Shown: positions 8,220-18,200 of the stretch, in pieces
How positions within the stretch are numbered: position 1 is the stretch's first letter
Layout: each line of letters opens with the position of its first letter
Assembly (NCBI RefSeq): GCF_030323025.1
Contig: NZ_CP097329.1
Span: 4,388,001 to 4,452,000 of the forward strand
DNA: 64,000 bases
Direction of reading: 5' to 3'
Source: Pseudanabaena mucicola str. Chao 1806
Lineage (GTDB): Bacteria > Cyanobacteriota > Cyanobacteriia > Pseudanabaenales > Pseudanabaenaceae
Made by a program: the position numbers and the translations under genes
The notes under the pieces: generated by a model
What the model was told of the DNA's origin: nothing
Seen by the model: only the letters and a program-made list of their open reading frames with translations
Databases searched by the model: none

Positions 8220-9509
8220 CTATAGATCTTTGTTTTCCTTGAGTAACTTTGCATATTCTTGATCCGTCAAATCTTGCTCAGTGGTGTAGGCAAGATTATT
8301 TTGACTGATTACCTCTTGCTTAGTGGCAAAGGTACGTGCAAAGTTGAGCTTTTCGTGCAGAGTTGATGAGGGATTTTTTAGTAGTTCGTTACGAGCGGCG
8401 CGTTTTTGGTTGCGATCGCTAATCCCACCATTCAAGTACTGCAAGACAAAATAGCGCACCAAAGGCGTAGATAGGAACAAAACAGCATAACCTAGCAAGA
8501 ATCCATAGGCAGCTTTGATAAATCCTAAAAATCCAACTAGAGATGTGGCTAATCTGGGATTACCTAGCAAACTGCCCAAATAGAGCGAGGCAACTAGATA
8601 GAAAACCCCTAAACCGATCGCTAGAGCAATCTTGCCTTGAGAAGCTTGGCTAAACTTCCAGAGCTTTTCTTGCAAATAGGAATGGCTAACCTTGACTTTG
8701 CGCTCCGAGGCAACTTTTTGTAAGTCAGGAAACTTATAGGCAAGGGTTCCCGCATCGCTAACTTCTGGAAAACCGTTAAATTTCGACAAGACGGGAATCA
8801 CAAAATATTCATCACCCTCTAGGCGGCTAGTTTCATCGAGATAGGGGGCAATTTGCTCAGCGACGACGACACCGTTATTACTGCGAATCATCGCCGCAAT
8901 TTCACGCCAACGACGCTCTTCGAGATCAGCGTTAGGATTACCATCACCAAATAAAAATGAAAAGACGCTTTCTAAAAAGCCCATGTCATCGGGATCGCGT
9001 TGGCGGATACGCTCTGGCTCATAGTAGTAGGGATCGAACATGATAAACGGATTGCCAAAGGGATTGCCCCAGCCCCCCATCCAGATAAATCCACCACCAC
9101 CACGATTATCGCTACGACGATCATCGCGATCATTACCACTACGCTGACTGTTTAGAGCGATCGTGGCGGCAATAATACCTAGCACCACGATAATAATCGA
9201 GACAATTAGCAAAATGCCAAAGGAAATCCGAATTCCGTAAAATACCCATTTCCAAACCCCTTTTAGCAATTCCTTGACCTGTAGCCAAAATGAACGATTG
9301 ATCAGGATTTGGCGGAAATTCGGAGCAAATTTATAGGCGATCTCGCCCGACTCGGCAACTTGGAGATTGCCACCCGTTTCCGAGGCAAGGGCTAATATTT
9401 CCCGTTGGGCGGTATTTAAATCAAGTCCAGACTGAGCCGCCACATCGCCTATCGTGACCCGATAGTTGAGCTTTTCGACGGCTTCCATGACTGCGGTACG
9501 AGTTGCCAT
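8220..9509 (-). CDS. Conserved cyanobacterial/plastid-type membrane protein, function unknown
   Basis: This 429-residue protein starts with a winged-helix-like segment (VEKLNYRVTIGDVAAQSGLDLNTAQREILALASE, residues 11-45), followed by a long hydrophobic helix near 90-115. A low-complexity Arg/Asp/Gly-rich stretch follows (about 120-145), then a Gly/Phe/Tyr-rich block. A second winged-helix-like repeat begins near 210 (EERRWREIAAMIRSNNGVVVAEQIAPYLDE). Two or more membrane helices follow around 300-350. The same two-domain plan occurs in proteins conserved in cyanobacteria and plants. I cannot give a function. Confidence 0.75.
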   Translation of the reverse strand: MATRTAVMEAVEKLNYRVTIGDVAAQSGLDLNTAQREILALASETGGNLQVAESGEIAYKFAPNFRQILINRSFWLQVKELLKGVWKWVFYGIRISFGILLIVSIIIVVLGIIAATIALNSQRSGNDRDDRRSDNRGGGGFIWMGGWGNPFGNPFIMFDPYYYEPERIRQRDPDDMGFLESVFSFLFGDGNPNADLEERRWREIAAMIRSNNGVVVAEQIAPYLDETSRLEGDEYFVIPVLSKFNGFPEVSDAGTLAYKFPDLQKVASERKVKVSHSYLQEKLWKFSQASQGKIALAIGLGVFYLVASLYLGSLLGNPRLATSLVGFLGFIKAAYGFLLGYAVLFLSTPLVRYFVLQYLNGGISDRNQKRAARNELLKNPSSTLHEKLNFARTFATKQEVISQNNLAYTTEQDLTDQEYAKLLKENKDL

Positions 9510-9671
9510 AGGCTTTCACTAATCTAACTGCTAGGACTATTATGATTGAAATATAGCTTTTTTGAAGTATATAGATTGTCCCGCAAAAGGTAGGACACCC
9601 TCTAGTAAGCAAGATCTGAGATGCGCTATTCTCATCTCAGATAGCCAAAAGCAGTTTTTAAGGTATTTGTC

Positions 9672-10487
9672 ATGCAGCAAGAACCAATGCGATCGCCTGC
9701 AAATTTAGATTTCACTTCAGAGTCAACGGGGAGAGATGATTCTGAGTTTGTTTTAACACCGACACAGGAAGCCGCCATGTTCTCGGAATATGGCACTGGT
9801 GATGATTCTGCCGACGATCTCCAAGATCCCGATGGTGAGAACGAAGATAGCGATCGCTTAGCTCAGTCCAAAGACTTGCTGGAGACTGATCCGAATTCGG
9901 AAATACGACATTTTCATAATCATTACATCGGCAATATGGATCTGCTTGCCGATAAGCCAACGGTCATGCAATACCTAGATGCCCATCAGGGATGGTTTCG
10001 ACGTTGTGCCCATCCCTTTAAAGCTGATCCAATCGGGGAAACTGGTTATGCAATGGGGATTGGTAAGGTGGGAGCCTTAGGCTTTCAGGTAGATGCAAGG
10101 GTTGGTCTAGATTTGTTGCCTCCCGATGCCAATAGTGTATATCGGATTGTGACTATTCCCATTCCCGATCAGGAGCCACAGGGCTATGAAGTGGATTTCC
10201 ATGCAGAGATGCGCCTAGAAGAAAAGACTTTGGAATTACGAGCTGGGGAAAAAATTGGTAATAATCCCTTAATTACATCGATTGAATGGGATTTAAACCT
10301 GACGGTTTCTCTGCATTTTCCTGCCTTTATCCAGAAGCTATCGAGGGATATGATCCAGAAAACGGGGGATAGCGTCCTTGGTTTCATTGTTCAGCGTGTT
10401 TCTAAAAGTCTGACTGCTAAGGTACAAGATGACTTCCATAAGACCCATGACATTAAAGTTCCGAAACAGATTAAGCTCAGAAGATAG
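9672..10487 (+). CDS. DUF1997-family protein
   Basis: This 271-residue soluble protein has an acidic, poorly ordered first 75 residues (many Asp/Glu) and then a DUF1997 domain, beginning FHNHYIGNMDLLADKPTVMQYLDAHQGWFRRCAHPFKA and running to the end. The family is widespread in cyanobacteria and plastid-bearing plants, usually single copy, with no known activity. It is divergent from the membrane protein at 8220 with 162 bp between the start codons. The long acidic leader is unusual; a shorter start inside it cannot be excluded. Confidence 0.75.
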   Translation: MQQEPMRSPANLDFTSESTGRDDSEFVLTPTQEAAMFSEYGTGDDSADDLQDPDGENEDSDRLAQSKDLLETDPNSEIRHFHNHYIGNMDLLADKPTVMQYLDAHQGWFRRCAHPFKADPIGETGYAMGIGKVGALGFQVDARVGLDLLPPDANSVYRIVTIPIPDQEPQGYEVDFHAEMRLEEKTLELRAGEKIGNNPLITSIEWDLNLTVSLHFPAFIQKLSRDMIQKTGDSVLGFIVQRVSKSLTAKVQDDFHKTHDIKVPKQIKLRR

Positions 10488-10913
10488 CATTTGACCAAGG
10501 AAAAAGGTAATTTGCAGAGATTTAGATAGCTATGTTGCGTATTTGATAACGGGCATTGCTAAATCTCCCAAACTTGAGATGAGACAAATCGCAATGGCAA
10601 AGATGATCCGCTCACTAAGCGATCGCAATATTTGCAACAGAAAGTAATAAATTATTTGCAAATTTTCTCTGAGTTTATTAATTCTGCATTCCCATTTTTC
10701 GCGATTTGCGCGGCGTGAATCGCCACTTAAAATCAGGTAAAATTGGGTAGATTTAGTGTAGGCATAACCCGCACTAAATCTACTCAAAACCTAGTAAAAA
10801 AGAAAAAGTCGCGGATTTGAATATCCACAGATTGCTTTATTTTTGCCTTAACCTGCATCTCAGATCAATCAAGCTATCATTAACTTGATTTCAACTAACA
10901 GTGGAAAAATATT
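10488..10913. other. Intergenic region without a supported gene
   Basis: It contains a 12-bp hairpin (GTAGATTTAGTG with CACTAAATCTAC, 10747-10783) and a palindromic stretch near 10699-10727 (GCGATTTGCGCGGCG..ATCGCCAC) that recurs in altered form at 23374-23400. The minus-strand frame at 10530-10787 runs through these repeats and has no coding features. Confidence 0.6.
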
Positions 10914-11894
10914 ATGGAGTTATGGAGTTTTGTGATCGGTGCAGGTATTTTCTTTGGTCTTGGAGGTTCATCTTTCAAAATTATTAACCAAGGCGAAGAA
11001 GCACTAGTCGCATCCTTTGGCAAATACAAACGCAAGCTTCCTGCGGGGCCGCACTTTATTCTGCCATTTATTGATACTGTGAGTTTTAGAGGCTCGATCA
11101 AAGAGCAAGTACTTGACGTTCCTGCCCAACAATGCATCACCCGTGACAACGTACCCATTACTGCTGATGCAGTTGTGTATTGGCGGGTTATCGATATGGA
11201 AAAAGCATATTATCGCGTCGAAAACTTGCGGCAAGCGATTATTAACATCATTCTTACTCAGATTCGAGCAGAGCTAGGTAGTCTAGAGCTTGACGAGACC
11301 TTCACCGCTAGAAATAAAATTAACGAACTTCTATTGCGCGATCTTGATGAAGCGACCGAACCTTGGGGGGTGAAAGTCACGCGAGTAGAGTTGCGAGATA
11401 TCTTACCAGCCAAAGCAGTGCAGGAGTCAATGGAATTGCAAATGACCGCAGAGCGTAAAAAACGTGCGGCAATTTTGACCTCTGAAGGCGAACGTGAAGC
11501 TGCGATTAATAAAGCGCGAGGTTTAGCAGACTCGCAGTTACTGAATGCTGAAGCTTCGCAAAAAGCTGCCATCTTAGAAGCTGAAGGACAGAAACAAGCA
11601 AGAATTTTAAGAGCGGAAGCGGAACGTCAGGAACAGGTGCTCAAGGCTCAAGGTACGGCTCAAGCGATGCAGGTACTATTGCAATCCATGAAAGGTAATT
11701 CTCAGGCACAGGAAGCCTTGCAATTTTTGTTAGCTCAAAGCTATATCTCGATGGCAACAACTGTTGGATCTAGCGGTAGTAGTAAGGTCATGTTTATGGA
11801 TCCGCGATCGCTACCTTCGACTCTAGAAGGATTAAAGTCAATAGTTGATGTCCCCGAATCAGGCGATTTCCCCAGTAAAGATTGGACGAAATAG
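10914..11894 (+). CDS. SPFH/Band 7 (stomatin-like) membrane protein
   Basis: The N-terminal hydrophobic segment (residues 3-20) anchors the protein. The SPFH domain follows (about 22-200), with [32 protein letters not shown] and the conserved [24 protein letters not shown]. Then comes an Ala/Glu-rich coiled coil (about 190-265, [16 protein letters not shown] and repeats) that drives oligomer formation. The 326 residues are normal for stomatin/QmcA-type scaffold proteins that organise membrane microdomains and FtsH-type proteases. No NfeD partner is adjacent. Confidence 0.9.
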   Translation: MELWSFVIGAGIFFGLGGSSFKIINQGEEALVASFGKYKRKLPAGPHFILPFIDTVSFRGSIKEQVLDVPAQQCITRDNVPITADAVVYWRVIDMEKAYYRVENLRQAIINIILTQIRAELGSLELDETFTARNKINELLLRDLDEATEPWGVKVTRVELRDILPAKAVQESMELQMTAERKKRAAILTSEGEREAAINKARGLADSQLLNAEASQKAAILEAEGQKQARILRAEAERQEQVLKAQGTAQAMQVLLQSMKGNSQAQEALQFLLAQSYISMATTVGSSGSSKVMFMDPRSLPSTLEGLKSIVDVPESGDFPSKDWTK

Positions 11895-11897
11895 TTG

Positions 11898-11922
11898 AAA
11901 AGGCTCGTTTAGAGAGCCTTTT
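11898..11922. terminator. Intrinsic terminator hairpin
   Basis: AAAAGGCTC and GAGCCTTTT form a 9-bp stem just after the SPFH stop codon. A/T on both flanks means it could serve both this gene and the converging cyanophycinase gene. Confidence 0.75.
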
Positions 11923-11935
11923 GCATTTGTATAGT

Positions 11936-12850
11936 TTATACAGATGGACTAATCGGAATCCGCTTGAGCAAATGATATTTACAACCTGTAGCAAGAATAT
12001 GAACGCGCAAATTATGAATCGTCAAAGGTGCAGAACCGCTTACCCATAGTTGATTGCTGTAGGAGACTTCCCCAGGATCGACCACGGTTACTGTACCACG
12101 CCCCATCACCCGCATGATGTTATTTGGTTCAAAGATGGCTACGGTGTCCTCATCAATGCCAATGCCAATGCGATCAGGATGCGCGGCGATCGCCGTCATC
12201 AGACGAGCCATACGGTTACGGTTATGGAAGTGCTGATCAACAATAATTTCAGGCAAAATATTTAAGCCTGTGCTCATATTGACTAGTTCCTTATGGGGAG
12301 ACTCACCACTGCTACCACCCGAAATCATGTGATAGCCCATCGCGGCAGCCCCAGCACTTGTACCCGCCAGAACTAAACGCTGTTCCGCAATCCGTTTGGC
12401 GATCATAATGGCAAAGGGAGTATCAGCAATCAGACCACAAAGACGCAACTGATCGCCACCTGTCATAAAAATCCCTGTAAAGCGATCAACTAATTTCTCG
12501 GCATCTGGATAGTCATGGTGAGGACGCTCACGAATATCGAGAACTTCAACATCCTTTGCGCCGAGATCGGTGAAAATATCATGATAAATTCGCCCGATAA
12601 TATCAGGTTCTCTAGATGCACAGGGAATTATGGCAATTCGAGCTTGGGAGCCACCAGAGTTTTCTATAAAGGCTTTGAGAATCTTGCGGTCTTGTACTTT
12701 ATCCTCGCCACCACCGATTACCATTACCGCCGACTTAATAATTTGAGTCATGCCCCTATCTGTTGCCACATCTTCATCTAAGTTCAGCATATTAGCAGAT
12801 TGGTCAACAAATTGTTTTAGGCGATCAATTAGTCTAACACTTTGACTCAT
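11936..12850 (-). CDS. cphB: Cyanophycinase
   Basis: This peptidase releases beta-Asp-Arg dipeptides from the nitrogen reserve polymer cyanophycin. It is a serine hydrolase of family S51: the nucleophile is in LAGTSAGAAAMG (S165), with MTGGDQ (129-134) before it and the histidine-bearing DQHFHNRNR block after. The first about 33 residues precede the usual start region (MTQIIKSAVMVIGGGEDK, residue 34), so either a real N-terminal extension or a later start is possible. No cyanophycin synthetase gene lies in the window. Confidence 0.92.
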   Translation of the reverse strand: MSQSVRLIDRLKQFVDQSANMLNLDEDVATDRGMTQIIKSAVMVIGGGEDKVQDRKILKAFIENSGGSQARIAIIPCASREPDIIGRIYHDIFTDLGAKDVEVLDIRERPHHDYPDAEKLVDRFTGIFMTGGDQLRLCGLIADTPFAIMIAKRIAEQRLVLAGTSAGAAAMGYHMISGGSSGESPHKELVNMSTGLNILPEIIVDQHFHNRNRMARLMTAIAAHPDRIGIGIDEDTVAIFEPNNIMRVMGRGTVTVVDPGEVSYSNQLWVSGSAPLTIHNLRVHILATGCKYHLLKRIPISPSV

Positions 12851-12968
12851 TTTGTTTTTTGCTGACTCCCCAATGTTGGAATTACCTCCATTGATGCTAC
12901 ATCGCTACAAAAGCTATACACAAACTCAATTGTATAACTTTTGCGTAATCACAAATTAATTTTTGCCA

Positions 12969-12997
12969 AAAAATAAGAGCGCTGAGCGCTCCTTTTT
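12969..12997 (-). terminator. Intrinsic terminator of the DUF4327 gene
   Basis: On the minus strand GAGCGC-TCA-GCGCTC is followed by TTATTTTTT, nine bases after the stop of the gene at 13006. Confidence 0.75.
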
Positions 12998-13005
12998 AGT
13001 TGTGA

Positions 13006-13227
13006 TTAATCACTTTGCCAGCATTCACGGCTTAACAAATCACAAATGCGATCGCGTAGTAGGTAATGATTTTCTTCTAATTCTCGTTCGATTTGGCACC
13101 ATTCGCGATCACGAAAAAAACGGCAAAGTGTATGAATAGGCTGACTACGGCTAAGTCTTCCACTTTCGAGTAGATGTCTTGCTTCGTCTTGGATAGCGCC
13201 GATGGAATAATAAAGTGATTGCAACAT
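13006..13227 (-). CDS. DUF4327-family small protein
   Basis: The protein has 73 residues if started at the ATG at 13227 (MLQSLYYSIGAIQDEARHLL). That start matches the family pattern of an Ile-x-Glu-Ala-Arg helix, SRxQPIxTLC, REW and a C-terminal LLRDRICDLLSRE. The frame can be extended upstream by 28 residues, but these do not resemble the family. DUF4327 proteins are small, cyanobacterial and uncharacterised. It is a single gene with its own terminator. Confidence 0.75.
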   Translation of the reverse strand: MLQSLYYSIGAIQDEARHLLESGRLSRSQPIHTLCRFFRDREWCQIERELEENHYLLRDRICDLLSRECWQSD

Positions 13228-13418
13228 AACCAGACTCTCTATGTAGGTTTTTGCGTAAGCAGGGGTTATAACCGATACAGTAATAACTTGTGTCTGTGTA
13301 GGAGAATACAAACCTTAATTATTTTCCCATGTAGTTATGCGCTCTTCATAAAATTACATGAAACTCAAAACAACAAAATATTTTCTTGATTTCATGAAGC
13401 TATAGAAAATGTAGTAAT

Positions 13419-14375
13419 TTATACTTTTTGTACAAGGGTTTTGCCAAATAGCCCTTGGGGACGTATCAAAAGAACGATGAATAGTAGAGCAAAGGCGACA
13501 GCATCTTTGTAGGCGGACTGATCGGATGGGACAAAAGATTCGGCAAGCCCTAAAATGATGCCACCTACAACCGCTCCAGGGATATTACCTAGTCCGCCTA
13601 AGACGATGACAGCTAGACCTTTTAAGCCAAAGCCAATGCCGAAATATGGTCCCGCGATGCTGACGCTAGAGCCAACTAATGTCCCTGCTAGACCACCTAA
13701 AAAACCTGATACAAAAAAGGTAAGCAAAATAAAAAAGTCAGTATTAATACCTAAAAGGCTAGCGGTTGTGGCATCTTCAGCAACAGCTTTCATCGCCTTA
13801 CCAAGTTTGGTGAAGTTAATGCCGTAGGTCAAAATGGATAAAATAATCACGGACACGCTAAAAATCATAATTTGGACAGTGCGAATGTTGATCGGTTTAT
13901 CAACCGTGCCGAAGTTGACTGCGGCGGGTAAACTGCCATAAATATTGGCGGGAAAGTTGTAGCTTTCTGCACCAACGAGATATTGAATGATATTTATGAT
14001 CGCTACAGCTACTCCTAAGCTAGACACTAGGGTCAGTAAAGGATCGGCTTTGCGATCGCGTAGAGGTCGAAAGGCAATCCGCTCAATCAAAACGCTGACT
14101 CCACCTGCCAGTAGACTACTCACAAAAATGGCAACAAAAAACGGTAAATGTAATTCTTTGGGTAAGGAGAGATTGGCTAAGACCCCGTTAAATCCAAAGG
14201 CTCCTCCGCACAGCACATAGGTAAAATATGCACCAAGGGTAAATACAGCACCATGAGCAAAATTAATAATTCCTAAAATTGAGAATACGAGGGTATAGCC
14301 GAGGGCAAAAATGGCATAAACACTGCCAATGGATAAGCCATTTAAAAACTGCTGCAAGAATACTGATAAGTCCAT
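13419..14375 (-). CDS. natD: Branched-chain/neutral amino-acid ABC transporter permease (LivH/NatD type)
   Basis: This 318-residue LivH-type permease has about eight to nine membrane helices. The signatures include GLSIGSVYAIFALGYTLVF near the start, FAHGAVFTLGAY, and the cytoplasmic loop around AVAEDATTASLLGIN that contacts the ATPase. In cyanobacteria this subunit is NatD of the neutral amino-acid (N-I) system; the urea permease UrtB is similar but longer. None of the other Nat subunits is adjacent, as is usual for the scattered nat genes. Its start codon is only 21 bp from the divergent gene at 14397. Confidence 0.85.
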   Translation of the reverse strand: MDLSVFLQQFLNGLSIGSVYAIFALGYTLVFSILGIINFAHGAVFTLGAYFTYVLCGGAFGFNGVLANLSLPKELHLPFFVAIFVSSLLAGGVSVLIERIAFRPLRDRKADPLLTLVSSLGVAVAIINIIQYLVGAESYNFPANIYGSLPAAVNFGTVDKPINIRTVQIMIFSVSVIILSILTYGINFTKLGKAMKAVAEDATTASLLGINTDFFILLTFFVSGFLGGLAGTLVGSSVSIAGPYFGIGFGLKGLAVIVLGGLGNIPGAVVGGIILGLAESFVPSDQSAYKDAVAFALLFIVLLIRPQGLFGKTLVQKV

Positions 14376-14396
14376 ATGCTTTTATGAATTTTTCTT

Positions 14397-15119
14397 ATGA
14401 AACTTTTTAAGGATTTTACACTTGTGCTTACTGGGCTAGCGATCGCCGTGACAGTTATGCCAGCATCATCAGCGATCGCGACACTCAAGTATCCTCATAA
14501 GCAGTATATCGATCAAAACCTCATTGCTACTGGTGCATCGCGAGTAATTGAACTACCTGATACTGGTATACAAAATGATAGTTGGAGTTGCGGTCCCAAT
14601 TCCGCAGCAAGGGTATTGCGCTATTACGGACATGATGTTGACTATGCAACGGTTCGATCTGCTACGGATAAGAAGCTATTTTTGCCCCAAAAAATACGAA
14701 ATCCCTTTAATAATCAGTGGATTGAAGTCAGAACAGGGACTCCACCGCAAACTCTACAACAGGTGATGCAGCGATGGGAAGGCGATCGCGTCAAGAAATC
14801 ACCACAGACTAGCTTTAATCGCTTAATTAATTTAGTACGATCAGGTAAACCTGCGATCACCTTAGTAAGGGTTGGCAGTTTCTCGATTCCGTATATGGGT
14901 TCAATTCCCTATTTACATTGGATCGCTGTGACAGGAGTCGATCCCGTCCAACAACAAATTTATTACACTGATACCAATAGTCAAGTTTATGCTTTGTCTT
15001 ATCAAGATTTTCAGTCTCGATGGGATTTGGGCTTAGATCGAGATGTAAGTAATGCGATCGCCAATATCCTCAAAAATAATGGTGTCGAAGCAAGGACTAT
15101 AGTTTGGATTGATCGGTAA
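14397..15119 (+). CDS. Secreted C39-like papain-fold peptidase
   Basis: The 240 residues begin with a signal peptide (about 1-27, ending PASSAIA). The mature part has the cysteine-peptidase triad in C39 order: Cys65 in NDSWSCGPNSAARVLRYYG, His174 in YLHWIAVTG, and Asp192 in YYTDTN. C39-like proteins outside bacteriocin transporters are probably extracytoplasmic peptidases or amidohydrolases; the substrate is unknown. The gene is single and ends in a strong hairpin. Confidence 0.8.
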   Translation: MKLFKDFTLVLTGLAIAVTVMPASSAIATLKYPHKQYIDQNLIATGASRVIELPDTGIQNDSWSCGPNSAARVLRYYGHDVDYATVRSATDKKLFLPQKIRNPFNNQWIEVRTGTPPQTLQQVMQRWEGDRVKKSPQTSFNRLINLVRSGKPAITLVRVGSFSIPYMGSIPYLHWIAVTGVDPVQQQIYYTDTNSQVYALSYQDFQSRWDLGLDRDVSNAIANILKNNGVEARTIVWIDR

Positions 15120-15143
15120 GGATTTGCATAGCAATTGAACCAC

Positions 15144-15192
15144 AAGATATTTTTGGAAAGGATTGCAAAGCAATCCTTTCCAAAAATATCTT
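15144..15192. terminator. Perfect 23-bp hairpin between converging genes
   Basis: The arm AAGATATTTTTGGAAAGG plus ATTGC pairs perfectly with its complement around AAA. It lies between the converging genes at 14397 (+) and 15275 (-) and can terminate both, though it has the size of a mobile palindromic repeat. Confidence 0.5.
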
Positions 15193-15274
15193 AGTTGTGG
15201 GTGCAAAGCGCTGTAATGCCAGATCAACCCGAACTGACATTAAGCATAGCCGACGACTAAGTAAGTGGCTATGC

Positions 15275-18200
15275 TTAGCTCATTAGTACCTCTTGCTGCT
15301 GAGACTCTAAGAACTCGCGAATACGTCTAATTTGGAAATCACGAGCATAAACGAGGATTTGCTTGGTGAAGGGGGTAAAAACAGAATCGGTTTCCTGTAG
15401 TAGCATAACTTCATCTTGAATGGCTAAAATATCGCCAATACGAGCCATTTGGATCAAGTTGTCTAGCGTAGATTTTGGAGGGTATATTAAGGGCTGAGTG
15501 GGCTCCTCAATATTGCGATTATTATCAAATCCATTCGTCAGTGATGGGTCACCAAGTGCAAGATCATCATATTGCCACTCTAAATTGAGCAGCGATCGCA
15601 TCGTATGGAAGAGGTTATCGGGATTAACAGGTTTCGCAATGAAAGCATTGCAACCCACCTTTAGACTCAGTTCACGATCTTGACTAAAGGCACTAGCCGA
15701 AACCATCACAATCGCAGTTTTCTCAAACATAGACAACTGTCGCAACTGCTTGGTGGTTTCATGTCCATCCAGTTCAGGCATAACCATGTCCAGCAAAATT
15801 AAGTCTGGGGCAAAAATCTGTGCTTGTCTAATACAGTCATAGCCATCAATTGCTTCGGCAACAATAAATCCAAGGGGTACGAGCAGATCACTTAAGACCA
15901 TTCTATTTTCAGTCTTGTCATCGACTACTAAGATTTTGAGGCGATCGCCATAGTAACCAGTGATTGTGCGACTATCAATAGCGGTTGTGGTACTGTGGTT
16001 GGCAACTTCTGTTAACTCAATTTCAAACCAAAAAGTACTACCTTCATTCAAAGTACTGGTGACTTGGAGTTGCCCACCCATCATTTCCACAATTTTTTGA
16101 CAAATTGGTAAACCTAAACCAGTGCCAGAATAGCGGCGGGAGCGCTCACCTACCTGTTGAAATGGTAAAAAGATCTCTTCTAATTTATCGGGAGCAATTC
16201 CTACCCCTGTATCTGCAATTTCAAAGCGTAATTTGTAGTTCTTCTGTTTTGGATTGCTAGAGTTGGGTTCATAGGGCTGAGCACTGACGCAGAAGGAAAC
16301 GCTGCCTTGATCGGTGAATTTGACGGCATTCCCAAATAAATTGATTAGTACTTGTCGTAGGCGCTTCTCATCACCATACATTATTGTAGGCAAAGGGGTG
16401 AGTGGTTGATAAGTCAATTTCACGTCCTTGGCATGGACTTGTAATTGAAACATATCAGTGATACTTTGCAAGAGTTTAGGAAGGTCAAACTCACTAGAAT
16501 TGAGTTCGAGTTTTTTTGCTTCAATTTTAGAAAGATCGAGAATGTCATTTAACAGCGTTAATAAATGCTCACCACTGCGCTGAATGATTTCTAGCCCTGA
16601 GCGATGTTTTTGCGGATCATTACTGCGCTTGAGAATTTGGGCATAACCTAAAATCCCATTCAAAGGAGTGCGTAACTCATGGCTCATATTGGCGAGAAAG
16701 TCACTCTTGGCTCGGTTTGCCATGTCTGCAATTTCTTTGGCAGATTGGAGTTCCTTTTCTGCCCGTTTGCGATCAGTAATATCTGTGCCAACTGAGAGAA
16801 TCTCTATTAATTTCCCCTGATCATTATAAATGGGCTTATTTGACCAAGTTACCCAGACTCGTCTGCCATCTTTACAGATATTCTCATTCTCATTGAGTTG
16901 ATATTTCTCAGGGTTCTGACAGATATCCTCAATCATTTTACGAAGGTCGTCGCCTGTCACACTTTGAGTAGAGACAATGGTTTCTAGAACGCAAGAACCG
17001 ATTATATCTTCTAATTGACATCCAAAAAATTTTAATCCATAATCATTTAAAAAGCAAATGCTTCCTTGGGTATCCCAGCGTAAAATGATACAGTTAGCGG
17101 ATTCAACGAGATCACGATATTTCTTTTCACTCTCTTTAATATTCTCTTCGATTTTTTTTCGATCACTAATATCTTTTATTGCATAAATTGCAAATACTTG
17201 ACCACCAAATTCAATGGTTTCCGAAGAGATTAATCCTGTAATAATTTTGCCTGCTTTGGTAACAAAACTTGCCTCGTAGTTAAAAACTCGACAATCTCTT
17301 TCTAAAATTGCCAACATGCGATCGCGTTCCTGCAAGTCTAGCCATAGATTTAAATCAGAGGGAGCAGCACCAATTGCCTCTTCACGACTATAGCCCGTAA
17401 TCTCCGTCCATTTGTCATTGACATCAACATGTTTGTTTGTGCCAACTGTAACTAGAGCCATGCCATCAGGACTAGACCGAAACGCTTTAGCAAATTTCTC
17501 CTCCGATTCGCGCAGAGCTGCTTCTGTCATTTCATGCTCGATAATCTCCTGCTGAAGAGCTTGTGTACGTTCATCAACTTTCTGCACTAGTAATTGCGAA
17601 TATTCCTCCAATCTGGTGTGGGATTTTTTCAGTTGGCGACTCATCTGATTAAAGGCTGTCGCTAAGATAGCTAGTTCCTTAACCACACAAGAATATTCTA
17701 CTTTTTGATTGAGATTTCCATTGGCGATCGCTTGACTAGCTAAACTTAATTGCGTAATGGGACGACTCAACCAACGTGCCGAAATAATGCCAAAGATCGT
17801 AGTTAAGCTCAATGCAACAAAACATAGGATTAGTGTTGAAGTTGTATTTTCTCTGATTTGTGAAAGAAACTCTGATGTGGGGGTAACGACAACAATGCTC
17901 CAATTCAATCCCCTCAACTTCGATGTATCCTTTAGGCTAGCGACCTGTAAGTAATAATTTTCTCCATCAAATTTAATTACTGACTGCAACAGTGACTGCA
18001 ACAGTTGATGATTATCCATAGTCTCTTGTGATTTGAGCCATTTAGCTACTTGTTGAGTTAATGGATCTTGACTTTGGGTTGCAAAAATTCGCTCAGGTTT
18101 ACTGTATTGACTATTTTGATAGTTAGAAGTAGCTATCGTAGCTTCTAAATTAGAACTTGCCACTAATCTTCCTGCATGATCAACAATAAATGTCTGTCCC

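Noticed and set aside
10530-10787. Minus-strand frame of 85 codons
   Set aside because: It crosses palindromic repeats and has no family-like sequence.
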